Assembly: GCA_016185945.1 (NCBI GenBank)
Contig: JACPMR010000015.1
Span: 71,256-135,255 of the forward strand
Direction: 5' to 3'
Length of the DNA: 64,000 nt
DNA from: Candidatus Woesearchaeota archaeon
GTDB lineage: Archaea > Nanobdellota > Nanobdellia > Woesearchaeales > GW2011-AR4
A program made the translations under genes and the position numbers. This document shows positions 25,321 through 32,999 of the stretch, piece by piece (the first letter of the stretch is position 1; each line of letters begins with the position of its first letter). The notes beneath the pieces are model-generated. The model was given only the letters and a program-made list of their open reading frames with translations, made no database searches and was not told the origin of the DNA.

Positions 25321-25917
25321 TTATTTTTTATCTTTCTTTTCTTTTGTTTCTTTTTCTTCCTTTTTAGGAACTTGTACTTTCCCCTCTGCTTCTTCCTTTA
25401 TCCAGTCTAATCTTCCTAATCCTTGCTGGCGCATTGTGAGCCCAAGCTTTGGGTTTAAAACATCCTTGAATGAAACTGCAATAATGCGAGCCCTGCACAA
25501 ATCACCAATTTTCAATGTTCTTTTTGTTTCCTTGCCTGAAAGGGTTTTGTCTTTGCTGAAACTCACAAAATCGTCCATTGTCTGGCTTATGTGAATCATT
25601 CCATCAATAGGCCCAATGTTGATGAAAGCGCCGAACTCTGCGATGTCCTTTATTCTGCCTAGCACTATTTCCTGCATCTCGGGCTTGTAAGTCAATAATT
25701 CAAATTTGACATCATAGTATGAAGCTCCATCCCCGGGGATTATGACTCCTTCGCCTATTTCCTTCATATCAGAGACGTCTACCACAATGCCCAAATCCTT
25801 TGAGATAAAGCCGCTGTACTTTGTCTTTATCCTCTTGATTACTGCGTCTTCCAAAGGCAGTCCAAACATATTAGGAGGCACTCTAATATGGTCTTTTAAT
25901 TCTACTTTATAGAACAT
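25321..25917 (-). CDS. rpoE1: RNA polymerase subunit E' (Rpo7)
   Basis: A 198-residue homologue of eukaryotic Rpb7 that forms the polymerase stalk with subunit F and binds emerging RNA. The N-terminal RNP-like domain begins MFYKVELKDHIRVPPNMFGL and contains SGFISKDLGIVVDVSD. An S1 RNA-binding domain follows at about 82-160 (GRIKDIAEFGAFINIGPIDG, HISQTMDDF). A lysine/glutamate-rich tail of about 20 residues extends beyond the usual end. A PIN-domain gene precedes it and spt4 follows. Confidence 0.96.
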   Translation of the reverse strand: MFYKVELKDHIRVPPNMFGLPLEDAVIKRIKTKYSGFISKDLGIVVDVSDMKEIGEGVIIPGDGASYYDVKFELLTYKPEMQEIVLGRIKDIAEFGAFINIGPIDGMIHISQTMDDFVSFSKDKTLSGKETKRTLKIGDLCRARIIAVSFKDVLNPKLGLTMRQQGLGRLDWIKEEAEGKVQVPKKEEKETKEKKDKK

Positions 25918-25941
25918 TTTAACACCAATAGGAAAAAAGCT

Positions 25942-26340
25942 TCATTTATAAAGCTTTCTTTCAATGATTTGAAGATATTTTTTCTTCCTTAGAATTATTG
26001 CAGAAGCGCCTTTTTCGAGCACTTGTTTTTTAAGATTAATGTCTAGGGTTGCTATTACGGTGTCTTTTGCAAGATTTTCGATTATCAATTCATCGACATT
26101 CTTTTGCTCTGTTTTTATTACTTGAATATTTTTCAGCCCGATTAATTTTAGGGCAAACTGCGCTGCCCTTTTGTCCATGCCTCTTTGCTTTTCAACAATA
26201 TTTTTAAGCTCGTTGAGTGACTGCTCAAAAACATACAGCCTGTAATTGAAGCTGCAAATCCTGTCAAACTCTGAAAAGATGTCCACTCTAAACTTAAAAG
26301 GTATCAATAAAAAATTTGTATCTATGACTATTTTTTTCAT
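25942..26340 (-). CDS. PIN-domain protein (archaeal, rpoE-linked)
   Basis: A 132-residue PIN-fold nuclease-like protein. The first acidic motif is IVIDTNFLLIPF; the second half contains KDTVIATLDINLKKQVLE with two further acidic residues of the metal site, and the third lies in YVFEQSLNELKNI. It has no neighbouring antitoxin gene and sits directly upstream of rpoE1, a linkage seen in archaea, where these PIN proteins are thought to be housekeeping RNases (Fcf1/Nob1-related) rather than toxins. That role is inferred from context. Confidence 0.8.
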   Translation of the reverse strand: MKKIVIDTNFLLIPFKFRVDIFSEFDRICSFNYRLYVFEQSLNELKNIVEKQRGMDKRAAQFALKLIGLKNIQVIKTEQKNVDELIIENLAKDTVIATLDINLKKQVLEKGASAIILRKKKYLQIIERKLYK

Positions 26341-26416
26341 TTATTGACTGATATTCGGCATTTGATATAAATATTTCTATCAAAACGTATTTAAACCCCA
26401 AAATAAAGTAAGTTTT

Positions 26417-26599
26417 ATGATAAAAAAGCTAAAAGGCAAGTATGTTGTGTTGTCAGAAACAACAGGAAGGGTTTTCGGAAGATACAGAACGAAAAAAGAG
26501 GCGGAAAAAAGATTGGGGCAGATTGAATTTTTCAAGCGGCTAAAGGCAAGCCCAAGTTTAAGGAGAAGATTAAAGAAAAAATCATTGATTAAGAAATAA
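26417..26599 (+). CDS. Small basic hypothetical protein (60 aa)
   Basis: A 60-residue, strongly basic protein (KLKGKYVVLSETTGRVFGRY, then RLKKKSLIKK). The GKYVVLSETTGRVFGRYRTK segment looks like a two-strand hairpin with a following helix KEAEKRLGQIEFFKRL. This resembles small archaeal or phage proteins that carry a 'reflect, then reorder' beta-hairpin-helix fold, but I do not recognise the family. A TTTAAACCCC box lies upstream. It precedes the methyltransferase gene by about 40 bases on the same strand. Confidence 0.65.
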   Translation: MIKKLKGKYVVLSETTGRVFGRYRTKKEAEKRLGQIEFFKRLKASPSLRRRLKKKSLIKK

Positions 26600-26637
26600 G
26601 CCAAATGTTTTTAAATTAGGTTTATTGCTTTTTCTCT

Positions 26638-27756
26638 ATGAAGGGTTTAGTTATAACCTCAAAGGGCGTTGAGGAAACAGCGTCTGTCGAAATCAAAGAA
26701 CTCATAAATAGTAACTGCAATGCTGAAAATGGCTGTGTAGTTTTTGATTTCAATGACTTCAAGGAGTTATGCTTATTGTGCTACAAATGCCAGTCGGCTG
26801 ACAGGGTTTTGTATTTAATAGGGGGTTTTGAATTCAGGAATTTCTTTGAAGAATTCAAAAGATTCATCGAGAAGGTGAAATTTGAAGGCTGGATAAAAAA
26901 ATGCAAAAAATTCAAGGTGGAATGCATTAGAGAAGGCAGTCACGATTTTAACAGTGCGGATGTTGAGGCAAAAACAGCAGGGTTTATTGCCAAAAAAGGA
27001 GTCAAATACGCCATAAAAGACTATGAAGTAATATTTTTTGTTTATATAGCCAGTAACAAGTGCTATTTTGGAGTAGACTTTTCAGGATTCGAGGTTAATA
27101 AAAGAGCCTACAAGATTTTCCTTCACCCAGCTTCGTTAAGGGGCACTATTGCATATGCTTTGACAAGAGAAGGGAGAGCTGGAAAAAAGGATAAAATGCT
27201 CGATCCTTTCTCAAAAGACGGCGTCATTGCAATTGAAGCTGCATTCTATGCAAGCGATTTCCCCTGCAATTACTACAAGAAAGACAAGTTTGCATTTTTG
27301 AAATTAAGGCTCGGAATAGATTATGACAAGTTTTTCGATGAAATCGACAAAAAAATAAAGAAGCCAAAAGCGGAAATTTATGCATATGAGCATTTGTTCA
27401 AGTATGTCGATTACTCAAGGAAGAATGCAAAAATTGCAGGCATTGACAAGTACATCAATTTCAGCAGGGTCGAGCTTGAGTGGCTTGACATCAAGTTCAA
27501 AAAAGAAAGTGTTGACAGGATAATAACAAACCCTCCAACATCAAAGAATGCGAATTTAGACAAAATATATGGTGAGTTTTTTTATCAAAGCGAATATATT
27601 CTGAAGGGTACTGGAACCATTGCAGTAATTTCAAGGATGCCTGATTTTGTGAGGAGGCATGCTGAAAAGCACAACTTTGTTGTTGCAAAAGAGAAGGATG
27701 TTTGGAGCGGAGAGCAGTTATTAAGGATAGTCATATTCAAAAAGAAAGATATATAA
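26638..27756 (+). CDS. THUMP-like tRNA (guanine-N2) methyltransferase
   Basis: A 372-residue protein whose N-terminal half resembles a THUMP/ferredoxin-like RNA-binding region (VEETASVEIKELINSN, and IEKVKFEGWIKK...FKVECIREGSHDFNSADVEAK). Its C-terminal half is a Rossmann methyltransferase with the amino-methyltransferase motif NPPT (residues about 296-299). The SAM-binding segment is LDPFSKDGVIAIEAAFYA. Archaeal proteins of this architecture (TrmG10/Trm14) make m2G in tRNA. The exact site cannot be assigned. Its start is only about 9 bases after a TTTTTCTCT tract, with a TTTTTAAATTAGG promoter. Confidence 0.85.
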   Translation: MKGLVITSKGVEETASVEIKELINSNCNAENGCVVFDFNDFKELCLLCYKCQSADRVLYLIGGFEFRNFFEEFKRFIEKVKFEGWIKKCKKFKVECIREGSHDFNSADVEAKTAGFIAKKGVKYAIKDYEVIFFVYIASNKCYFGVDFSGFEVNKRAYKIFLHPASLRGTIAYALTREGRAGKKDKMLDPFSKDGVIAIEAAFYASDFPCNYYKKDKFAFLKLRLGIDYDKFFDEIDKKIKKPKAEIYAYEHLFKYVDYSRKNAKIAGIDKYINFSRVELEWLDIKFKKESVDRIITNPPTSKNANLDKIYGEFFYQSEYILKGTGTIAVISRMPDFVRRHAEKHNFVVAKEKDVWSGEQLLRIVIFKKKDI

Positions 27757-27780
27757 ACCTAACTTTAAACTTCATTGGCA

Positions 27781-28059
27781 ATGGAAAAAAAGAGGCGAAC
27801 TAGCTTATTTGAGAAACTATTGTTGATAGTCGGCTTTTTTGTTCTTGTAATAGGTTATTTTTTTATTAACAAGGCATTTGTTTCAGAAGGGTTTGTTATA
27901 AGCTGGGGGTTCCTGCAGACGGTTTTCTTATGGCTCTTAATGGTTATCTTCATTATATTGCTTGCAATCGGGGAAGACATAAAAGAAGGCATTTTGCTTG
28001 AGCAGCTTGATGAGCTGAGAGAACTCAAGGAAGGATTGCTGAAGAAGAAAAACAGATAA
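27781..28059 (+). CDS. Small membrane protein (92 aa)
   Basis: A 92-residue membrane protein with two helices (LLLIVGFFVLVIGYFFI and FLWLLMVIFIILLAIG) and a C-terminal amphipathic coil (LLEQLDELRELKEGLLKKK). I start at the ATG of 27781; an upstream TTG would add two residues. It sits 25 bases after the methyltransferase gene and about 30 bases before RNase P RNA. No family recognised. Confidence 0.65.
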   Translation: MEKKRRTSLFEKLLLIVGFFVLVIGYFFINKAFVSEGFVISWGFLQTVFLWLLMVIFIILLAIGEDIKEGILLEQLDELRELKEGLLKKKNR

Positions 28060-28089
28060 TTTTATATATATAGTTTATATACTATTTTT

Positions 28090-28460
28090 GCAGGGTTAGT
28101 ACTTAGCTTCGGCATTTGTAAAATGCTGAGGAAAGTCCACCCACCTCAAGGCAAAACGTTGACTCGTTAAGAGAGCCACTCGCGGAAGCGAGCTCTAGCG
28201 ATAGAGGGCAACCGCTCAGAAACGATACCGCTGCAAAGCAGGATGATATTTGCGAAGGCGTCTGCGAGGACGCTGAACTAACCAACTGACGTTCTTGCAG
28301 CATGGATGAAACGGCGAGCCCCTGGCTGGTGCAAGTCTTATAAAGACGCTTAGTTTAATGCTAAGGCAGGCTATCGTGATTGTGTCGATAAATGCTTTGC
28401 ATTTTCGACAGCAATAATCACATTCAGGGCCTGACAAAAGGTGGCTTATTCTAACCCTGC
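28090..28460 (+). ncRNA. rnpB: RNase P RNA (archaeal type)
   Basis: The ends pair as GCAGGGTT (28090-28097) and AACCCTGC (28453-28460), forming P1. Conserved regions are recognisable: GAGGAAAGTCC (CR-I), CAGAAACGATACCGC (CR-II/III area), GATGAAACGGCGAG (CR-IV) and GGCTTATTCTAACC (CR-V). At 371 nt the length is typical for archaea. The RNA is the catalytic core of RNase P, which matures tRNA 5' ends. It lies between a small membrane-protein gene and secG, with a TTTATATATATAG box directly upstream as probable promoter. Confidence 0.95.
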
Positions 28461-28554
28461 TTCAAATTTATGTTTATAAAAATTCATTAAAAATCAATAA
28501 AACAATAATTAATAATAAGTTAAATCATAAAAACCAGAATCACAATCACTTAAA

Positions 28555-28731
28555 ATGGCTCAGGAAAGGGTTTCGATGCCTTCCGGAATGGGGGGATTGG
28601 TAAGGTATTTTGATGAGTACAAAAGCAAGATAAAGTTCAAGCCAGGGCACGTAATCGTACTCTCTCTTGTTGTTGTTGTGATAATGTTATTTCTTTACTC
28701 TTACGGCAACAGGCTGCTTGGGATAAGGTGA
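28555..28731 (+). CDS. secG: Preprotein translocase subunit Sec61-beta (SecG)
   Basis: A 58-residue tail-anchored protein, the small beta subunit of the SecYEG/Sec61 channel. The cytoplasmic part MPSGMGGLVRYFDEYKSKIKF with the following KPGHVIVLSLVVVVIMLFLY membrane helix is diagnostic for archaeal Sec61-beta. It begins at ATG 28555. It overlaps nothing and lies five bases before the NAC gene, so it is likely co-transcribed with it. The link joins protein export and nascent-chain handling. Confidence 0.93.
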   Translation: MAQERVSMPSGMGGLVRYFDEYKSKIKFKPGHVIVLSLVVVVIMLFLYSYGNRLLGIR

Positions 28732-28735
28732 GATT

Positions 28736-29077
28736 ATGTTTCCCGGCATCAACCAGAGGGAAATGCAGAAAGCTATGAAAAGGCTTGGAATCAAGCAAGA
28801 AGAAATTGACGCTGAAATTGTCATAATAAAAACTCCGGGCAAGGATCTGGTGATTAAAAATCCCCATGTAAGCAAGGTTAACATGATGGGACAGGAGACA
28901 TTCCAGATTACCGGGAGTGTAAGCGAAATTGAAAAAGAGGAAAGTACCGAAATCAGCGATGATGACATAGAAACTGTAATGGAGCAGACGAGCTGCACAA
29001 AAGAGGAGGCAGTAGAGGCGTTGCAGCAAAACAACGGCAACCTTGCAGAGGCAATATTAAAAATACAAAACAAATAA
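28736..29077 (+). CDS. nac: Nascent polypeptide-associated complex protein (NAC)
   Basis: A 113-residue archaeal NAC, a ribosome-bound chaperone that forms a homodimer at the tunnel exit. The NAC domain is GKDLVIKNPHVSKVNMMGQE and TFQITGSVSE. A UBA domain closes the protein (DDDIETVMEQTSCTKEEAVE then ALQQNNGNLAEAILKI). The N-terminal PGINQREMQKAMKRLGIKQ is the ribosome-binding part. Length is standard. It forms a short operon with secG and the following helical gene. Confidence 0.95.
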   Translation: MFPGINQREMQKAMKRLGIKQEEIDAEIVIIKTPGKDLVIKNPHVSKVNMMGQETFQITGSVSEIEKEESTEISDDDIETVMEQTSCTKEEAVEALQQNNGNLAEAILKIQNK

Positions 29078-29090
29078 TTCTCGATGTTGT

Positions 29091-29561
29091 ATGAAAGAAT
29101 CATTTGACGAAGCAATTCAGGAATTAAAGAGAGTGGATCACTTATTTTGGGTAAGCCTGAAATACACTAGGACTGTTGACGTAATCAAGCATGTAATTGA
29201 GAGGCTTATCAACTGCATAGGGTTTGGGTTGGAGGCGTTGCTTAAGCACGCAAAAGAAAAAAAGCTCATAACAAGCATTCCAACAAACGCAGGCTTAAGG
29301 TGCGATTTGCTCAAAAAAACGTTTCCTGACAATCTGGAGCTTATCGATTCCATCAATTTTTATTTAAGATTGAGGAAATTAAGCAAGGCGGAATACGCTA
29401 AAAGGGAGGAGTTCAGAAGACATGTCACGATGATTGCGACAATTGACAAAGGGGAGGTAGTTGAAGTCAGTATTGACGTGCTGAAGGAATATTACGAAAA
29501 AACGAGGAACTTTATTGCTTTTGTGAAGAGAACAATAAACGAGGAAAAGGAAGAACATTAA
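29091..29561 (+). CDS. Hypothetical helical protein (156 aa)
   Basis: A 156-residue, nearly all-helical soluble protein (VDHLFWVSLKYTRTVDVIKH, LRLRKLSKAEYAKREEFR, RHVTMIATIDKGEVVEVSID). A HEPN-like arrangement of helices is possible because of KREEFRRHVTMI, but the catalytic spacing is not convincing. It starts 13 bases after nac and its stop overlaps the start of the next membrane-protein gene (TAATG). It is probably translated with that protein, and a common function is likely. I do not recognise the family. Confidence 0.7.
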   Translation: MKESFDEAIQELKRVDHLFWVSLKYTRTVDVIKHVIERLINCIGFGLEALLKHAKEKKLITSIPTNAGLRCDLLKKTFPDNLELIDSINFYLRLRKLSKAEYAKREEFRRHVTMIATIDKGEVVEVSIDVLKEYYEKTRNFIAFVKRTINEEKEEH

Positions 29562-30076
29562 TGCGCAATTTAATAAAGAGACTCAAAAAAAGGGGATGGA
29601 GCAAAAAGGAGATAGAAAAGGCAGTTGAAATAATACACAATGCCAAGCAGCTTAAAACCCCGGGAACAAGATTTCTAGAGAAGAGGATTTATTGGATATT
29701 ATTTGTTGTGTTCATTGTAGCTAATTTTGCTGTCTCAATTGCTTTGATGCCGTTGCTGATTGCCTTGCAAGGATTCACACTTTATTTTGCCATTATCATC
29801 CTTGGCGTTGTTTTTGGATTTTTGTTTGAGCTTGTGATAAGGAGCATAGAGCACCTGGAAAAAAAGCATCATATGTTTTTGGCAATCTTGATTCCAGCGG
29901 TTGCTTTGACAAACGTTTTTGTCATATCAAGGGCATCAAATAACTTAACTGCAATGCTCGGCTTGAGGAATGCAAATAATCCTGCAGTTATTGCAATAGT
30001 TTACGCAGCCTCTTTTGTTTTTCCTTATGTAGTTTATAGGTTTGTTTTAAGGGTTGAATACTATTCTAAGCAGTAA
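29561..30076 (+). CDS. Four-helix membrane protein (171 aa)
   Basis: A 171-residue protein with a basic N-terminal helix (RGWSKKEIEKAVEIIHNAKQ, a small helical-hairpin motif) followed by four membrane helices (IYWILFVVFIVANFAVSIAL, FTLYFAIIILGVVFGFLFEL, MFLAILIPAVALTNVFVI, PAVIAIVYAASFVFPYVVY). It overlaps the upstream gene by one base. No transporter or enzyme motif is visible. The N-terminal KKRGWSKKEIEKA segment recurs in many uncharacterised DPANN membrane proteins. Function unknown. Confidence 0.75.
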   Translation: MRNLIKRLKKRGWSKKEIEKAVEIIHNAKQLKTPGTRFLEKRIYWILFVVFIVANFAVSIALMPLLIALQGFTLYFAIIILGVVFGFLFELVIRSIEHLEKKHHMFLAILIPAVALTNVFVISRASNNLTAMLGLRNANNPAVIAIVYAASFVFPYVVYRFVLRVEYYSKQ

Positions 30077-30209
30077 TAAATTTTATAATCTGATTTTTGT
30101 TTTTTAGTGTTATTTAAAAATTAAAATCCATTGGGGGGGTGCCTACTTGCACTAAAAGTAAAGATTGCTGCCCTACAGCCATCCAATGATGTCTAACTTT
30201 AAAGTGTAT

Positions 30210-30605
30210 TTACTTGCTTTTCTTGAAGTCTAAAGCGCATGAATTTATGCAGTATCTCTTGCCGGTTTTAGTTGGACCGTCGTCAAATACATGCCCGAGA
30301 TGGCTTTTGCATTTCTTGCATATAACCTCTGCCCTAACCATCCCATGCGAGAAATCTTTTTTCAACTGCACATTTTCGAGGTTTTTCGGCTTGTCAAAGC
30401 TTGGCCAGCCTGTTCCAGAATTGAACTTCGCATCTGAAGAAAAAAGCTCTGCGCCGCATCCACCACAGGCATAAGTGCCTCCATCTTTATCGTGCAGAAG
30501 CTTTCCAGTAAAAGGCATTTCAGTGCCTTTCTCCCTCAAGACATGATATTGCTGAGGGGTAAGCTTCTTTTTCCACTCCGCCTCTGTTTTTGGCATTCGG
30601 TTCAT
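30210..30605 (-). CDS. msrB: Peptide methionine-(R)-S-oxide reductase MsrB
   Basis: A 131-residue repair enzyme reducing methionine-R-sulfoxide in proteins. The zinc cysteines are in [11 protein letters not shown] and [12 protein letters not shown], the substrate motif is GTGWPSF, and the catalytic cysteine is in [14 protein letters not shown] start at ATG 30605 ([15 protein letters not shown]). Translating further upstream would run into the tRNA-His gene, whose 3' end is 12 bases away on the same strand. MsrB is mainly bacterial/eukaryotic, so this is a likely acquired gene in an archaeal genome. Confidence 0.94.
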   Translation of the reverse strand: MNRMPKTEAEWKKKLTPQQYHVLREKGTEMPFTGKLLHDKDGGTYACGGCGAELFSSDAKFNSGTGWPSFDKPKNLENVQLKKDFSHGMVRAEVICKKCKSHLGHVFDDGPTKTGKRYCINSCALDFKKSK

Positions 30606-30616
30606 CTTATTAAAAG

Positions 30617-30729
30617 GGCAGCGGGCGAGAATTTCGCTAGGACTTCGCCTTTGTATCGAACTCGCGCCAAGCGGGGACTGCATTTTGAAATACCACAGCC
30701 GCTTATTCTACCATTAAACTACCGCCGCC
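30617..30729 (-). tRNA. tRNA-His(GUG) with two introns, one in the T loop
   Basis: The minus strand folds with acceptor GCGGCGG/CCGCTGC plus the encoded G at -1 opposite C73, diagnostic of tRNA-His. The anticodon stem AGCGG/CCGCT encloses 24 bases, i.e. the loop CTGTGGC (anticodon GUG) plus a 17-nt intron after position 37. The T stem GCGAG/CTCGC encloses 31 bases, of which 24 (TACAAAGGCGAAGTCCTAGC plus GAAA) must be removed to leave TTCGATT. Two introns in one tRNA, one at about position 58/59, are rare. The gene lies immediately upstream of msrB. Confidence 0.85.
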
Positions 30730-30857
30730 ATAACAAATAGAAATGAAAAGGGGGTTTTAAAAGGTTTTTGTTAAATAAATGTATAAAACGATGAAAAACA
30801 AATCAAAACGATTTGGATTTAATCAAATCAAAAACAACAAAAAATTCAAACAGTCCA

Positions 30858-30906
30858 AGAGCGTCCTTTATAAGTACTCATGATAAAGGAGACCTGCTTT
30901 TGCAGA
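30858..30906 (+). repeat. R1 leader element, copy a
   Basis: A 49-base element AGAGCGTCCTTTAT...GACCTGCTTTTGCAG. It can fold as AGCG/TGCT with TCCTTTAT/ATAAAGGA inside. It matches the element at 42829 in flanks while the stem changes in compensating fashion, and shares the flanks GAGCG and CC-GCTTTTG with R2. It is the first recognisable element in the noncoding region leading to rps13. Confidence 0.65.
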
Positions 30907-30959
30907 ATGCACTATCTATCACAGCGATAAAGTGCAAGAAGCGCATGGATAAAATTTAA

Positions 30960-31382
30960 ATATTAAAAATAATAAACATATTTTCGGGGCAACTTGGGAG
31001 GTGATGCACGCTTAGGCGTGTGTTGCCTATAAAGAATCTTCGGATTCTAAAATCCAGGCCTAGACGAAATCAGTAACTATACTCGAAGACAAAAGTTATT
31101 AGACAATTGTTGTCTTCTCGTAATATGTCGGAAATTGCAAAAATAAATTATAAATTGTTACAATTTCCGAGCATGCTCAAAAACCACTTATCATTATTGT
31201 AAATTGTGGTTTTTGACAAGCAAATGACATTTCTATGTCTAAAAAGTTGTGTCATTTGCTATAACGAAAATCGTAGATTCCGCGAAAAACAAGGTTTTTC
31301 GGGAGCCAAAAATCTAAAAGGTTTTTGAGCTTTCGGAGTTTTGAAAAAAAATTATTTTTTCCGCAACCTTTTTAAATAACCA
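30960..31382. other. Noncoding region with a tandem series of hairpins before rps13
   Basis: About 420 bases without a credible gene, containing at least seven separate inverted repeats in a row. They are GGCAAC...GTTGCC enclosing CACGC-TTAG-GCGTG (30988-31027), AGAATC-TTCG-GATTCT (31033-31048) and GAAGACAA/TTGTCTTC (31085-31117). The rest are CGGAAATTG/CAATTTCCG (31129-31169), CAAAAACCAC/GTGGTTTTTG (31178-31215), GCAAATGAC/GTCATTTGC (31220-31259) and CGAAAAAC/GTTTTTCG (31283-31301). The stems are perfect 6-10 bp, with different sequences. It may be an rps13 leader or one or more small RNAs. A TTTAAATATTA box at about 30955 could start it. Confidence 0.6.
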
Positions 31383-31484
31383 ATGTATCCCTTTTTCCAT
31401 AATAAAGCCCGAGTTCGAAAGAGCGCATTTAGGGTTATAAAATATATTATTTTATATGACTCTTTTTTCTTGCGGCTATTTGTC

Positions 31485-31970
31485 ATGGCAGAAGAACAAA
31501 AACAGGAACTGAAATATTTTGTAAGGATTGCAAACACCGACTTAGATGGAAATAAACCAATAAATCATGCATTGACAAAGATAAAGGGAGTTAGCTTTAT
31601 GTTCTCTAACGCTGTCTTGAATGTCGTAGGTATAGGGAAAGCGAAAAAAGCAGGCTATCTTTCAGATGCAGAAACGGCAAGAATTGACGAGGTGGTAAGA
31701 GAGCCTGCGAAGTTCGGAATTCCGCCATGGATTTTCAACAGGAAAAAAGATCCGGAAGACGGCACTGACAAGCATTTGATTGGAACAGCATTGACTTTCA
31801 CTCAGGACAATGACATAAAGATGATGAAGAAAATGAGGTCCTACAAGGGAGTAAGGCATTCTCTTGGGCTTCCTGTCAGAGGGCAGAGGACAAGGTCAAA
31901 TTTTAGGAAGAACAAAGGCAAGGTTTTAGGAGTAAAGAAAAAAGAAGGAACAAAAGCAGGCAGGGTTTAA
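31485..31970 (+). CDS. rps13: 30S ribosomal protein S13
   Basis: A 161-residue archaeal S13, a head protein of the small subunit. KYFVRIANTDLDGNKPINHA, TKIKGVSFMFSNAVLNVVGI, and the C-terminal SYKGVRHSLGLPVRGQRTRS are diagnostic. I start at ATG 31485 (MAEEQKQELK). The 34 in-frame codons upstream translate leader sequence with no family similarity. It opens the conserved archaeal S13-S4-S11-RpoD block, with S4 following after a structured 114-base spacer. Confidence 0.95.
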   Translation: MAEEQKQELKYFVRIANTDLDGNKPINHALTKIKGVSFMFSNAVLNVVGIGKAKKAGYLSDAETARIDEVVREPAKFGIPPWIFNRKKDPEDGTDKHLIGTALTFTQDNDIKMMKKMRSYKGVRHSLGLPVRGQRTRSNFRKNKGKVLGVKKKEGTKAGRV

Positions 31971-31981
31971 AATTCAATATA

Positions 31982-32080
31982 GGAAATCAAAGACGTCGAA
32001 AATCAATGATTTTCGGATCGCAGAAAAGCAAAGCTTTTCTCGTGATTTCCGAGCAGCTAAAAAATCACGGAGGATTTTTT
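31982..32080 (+). promoter_or_regulatory. Structured rps4 leader with ribosome-binding site inside a hairpin
   Basis: Four inverted repeats follow the S13 stop. An outer GGAAATCA/TGATTTCC (31982-32050) encloses CGAAAATCA/TGATTTTCG and AGAAAAGC/GCTTTTCT, like a three-way junction. Then AAAAAATC/GATTTTTT (32059-32080) holds ACGGAG in its loop, so GGAGG of the rps4 ribosome-binding site is part of the stem-loop, 11 bases before the ATG. S4 proteins often repress their own mRNA, so a translational switch is plausible. This is inference from pairing only. Confidence 0.55.
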
Positions 32081-32084
32081 ACCA

Positions 32085-32600
32085 ATGGGAGATCCAAGGA
32101 AATTAAGGAAAAAATTTTCAAAGCCAGGGCATCCGTGGCAGAAAGACAGGATTGAGGCAGAGAGGAGCGTATTGAAGCAGTATGGACTGAGAAGAAAATA
32201 CGAAATCTGGAAGATGGACTCTTTGCTCAAAAAATTTTTGCACAGGGCAAAAACAATCATTGGCGAGAGGACCTCTCAATCAGAGATTGAAAAGAAGCAG
32301 CTACTTGACAGATTATGTTTATTGGGTTTATTGAAAAAGGACTCAAAAATTGAAGATGTGTTGAATCTAACCCTAAAAGACCTCCTGGAAAGAAGACTGC
32401 AGACGCTAGTGCACAGAAAACAGATGGCGAAGACAATGCTTCAGGCAAGGCAGATTATAACCCATGAGCATGTTGCAATTGGCGCAAGAAAGATAACATC
32501 GCCGTCTTATTTTGTCTCAATAGATGAAGAAGCACAAATAAGGCTAGTGCATCCTATTATCACTACAAATCAAGCAAAAGCTGAGCAAAAGGCAGAATGA
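32085..32600 (+). CDS. rps4: 30S ribosomal protein S4
   Basis: A 171-residue archaeal S4. [40 protein letters not shown], the S4 RNA-binding domain ([39 protein letters not shown]) and [13 protein letters not shown] are typical. It is the primary rRNA binder and lies second in the S13-S4-S11-RpoD block. Its stop codon overlaps the S11 start by four bases (ATGATG). Regulation through the hairpin leader described above is possible. Confidence 0.96.
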   Translation: MGDPRKLRKKFSKPGHPWQKDRIEAERSVLKQYGLRRKYEIWKMDSLLKKFLHRAKTIIGERTSQSEIEKKQLLDRLCLLGLLKKDSKIEDVLNLTLKDLLERRLQTLVHRKQMAKTMLQARQIITHEHVAIGARKITSPSYFVSIDEEAQIRLVHPIITTNQAKAEQKAE

Positions 32601-32998
32601 TGGAACAAAGACCACAAAGGTGGGGAATCGCGCATATATACGCATCCTACAACAATACAATTATCCATATCACTGATATTACAGGCACAGAAACACTGGC
32701 TGTCGGCTCAGGGGGCATGGTTGTGAAGGCTGACAGAATGGAAGGCAGTCCAACAGCTGCCATGATAGCGGCAAAAAAAGCAGCTGAAATTGCAATGGAC
32801 AAAGGCGTTACAGGCATACACGTAAAAATAAAGGCGCCTGGCGGGCATAACGGGCCTACAAGCCCTGGGCCTGGAGCGCAAGCAGCAATAAGAGCGCTTT
32901 CAAGAATGGGCTTGAGGATTGGAATAATAGAAGAAGTCACGCCATTGCCCCATGACGGCTGTAGGAAGAAAGGCGGCAAAAGGGGCAGGAGGGTTTAA
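32597..32998 (+). CDS. rps11: 30S ribosomal protein S11
   Basis: A 133-residue S11 of the small-subunit platform. [60 protein letters not shown] and the basic end [16 protein letters not shown] are fully conserved. The start overlaps the S4 stop; a second ATG directly adjacent is an alternative start. The GGAGGG near its 3' end serves as the ribosome-binding site of RpoD. Confidence 0.97.
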   Translation: MMEQRPQRWGIAHIYASYNNTIIHITDITGTETLAVGSGGMVVKADRMEGSPTAAMIAAKKAAEIAMDKGVTGIHVKIKAPGGHNGPTSPGPGAQAAIRALSRMGLRIGIIEEVTPLPHDGCRKKGGKRGRRV

Positions 32999-32999
32999 A

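Noticed and set aside
30125-30190. Possible small RNA (CATTGG...CCAATG with a G-rich core) between convergent genes
   Set aside because: The pairing is short and no C/D or H/ACA box arrangement holds; probably a shared 3' region.
31383-31484. N-terminal extension of S13
   Set aside because: No similarity to S13 and it covers promoter-like sequence; ATG 31485 gives the conserved start.
32952-32999. Extended start of RpoD inside rps11
   Set aside because: The GTG at 33000 has a proper ribosome-binding site and matches the expected N-terminus.
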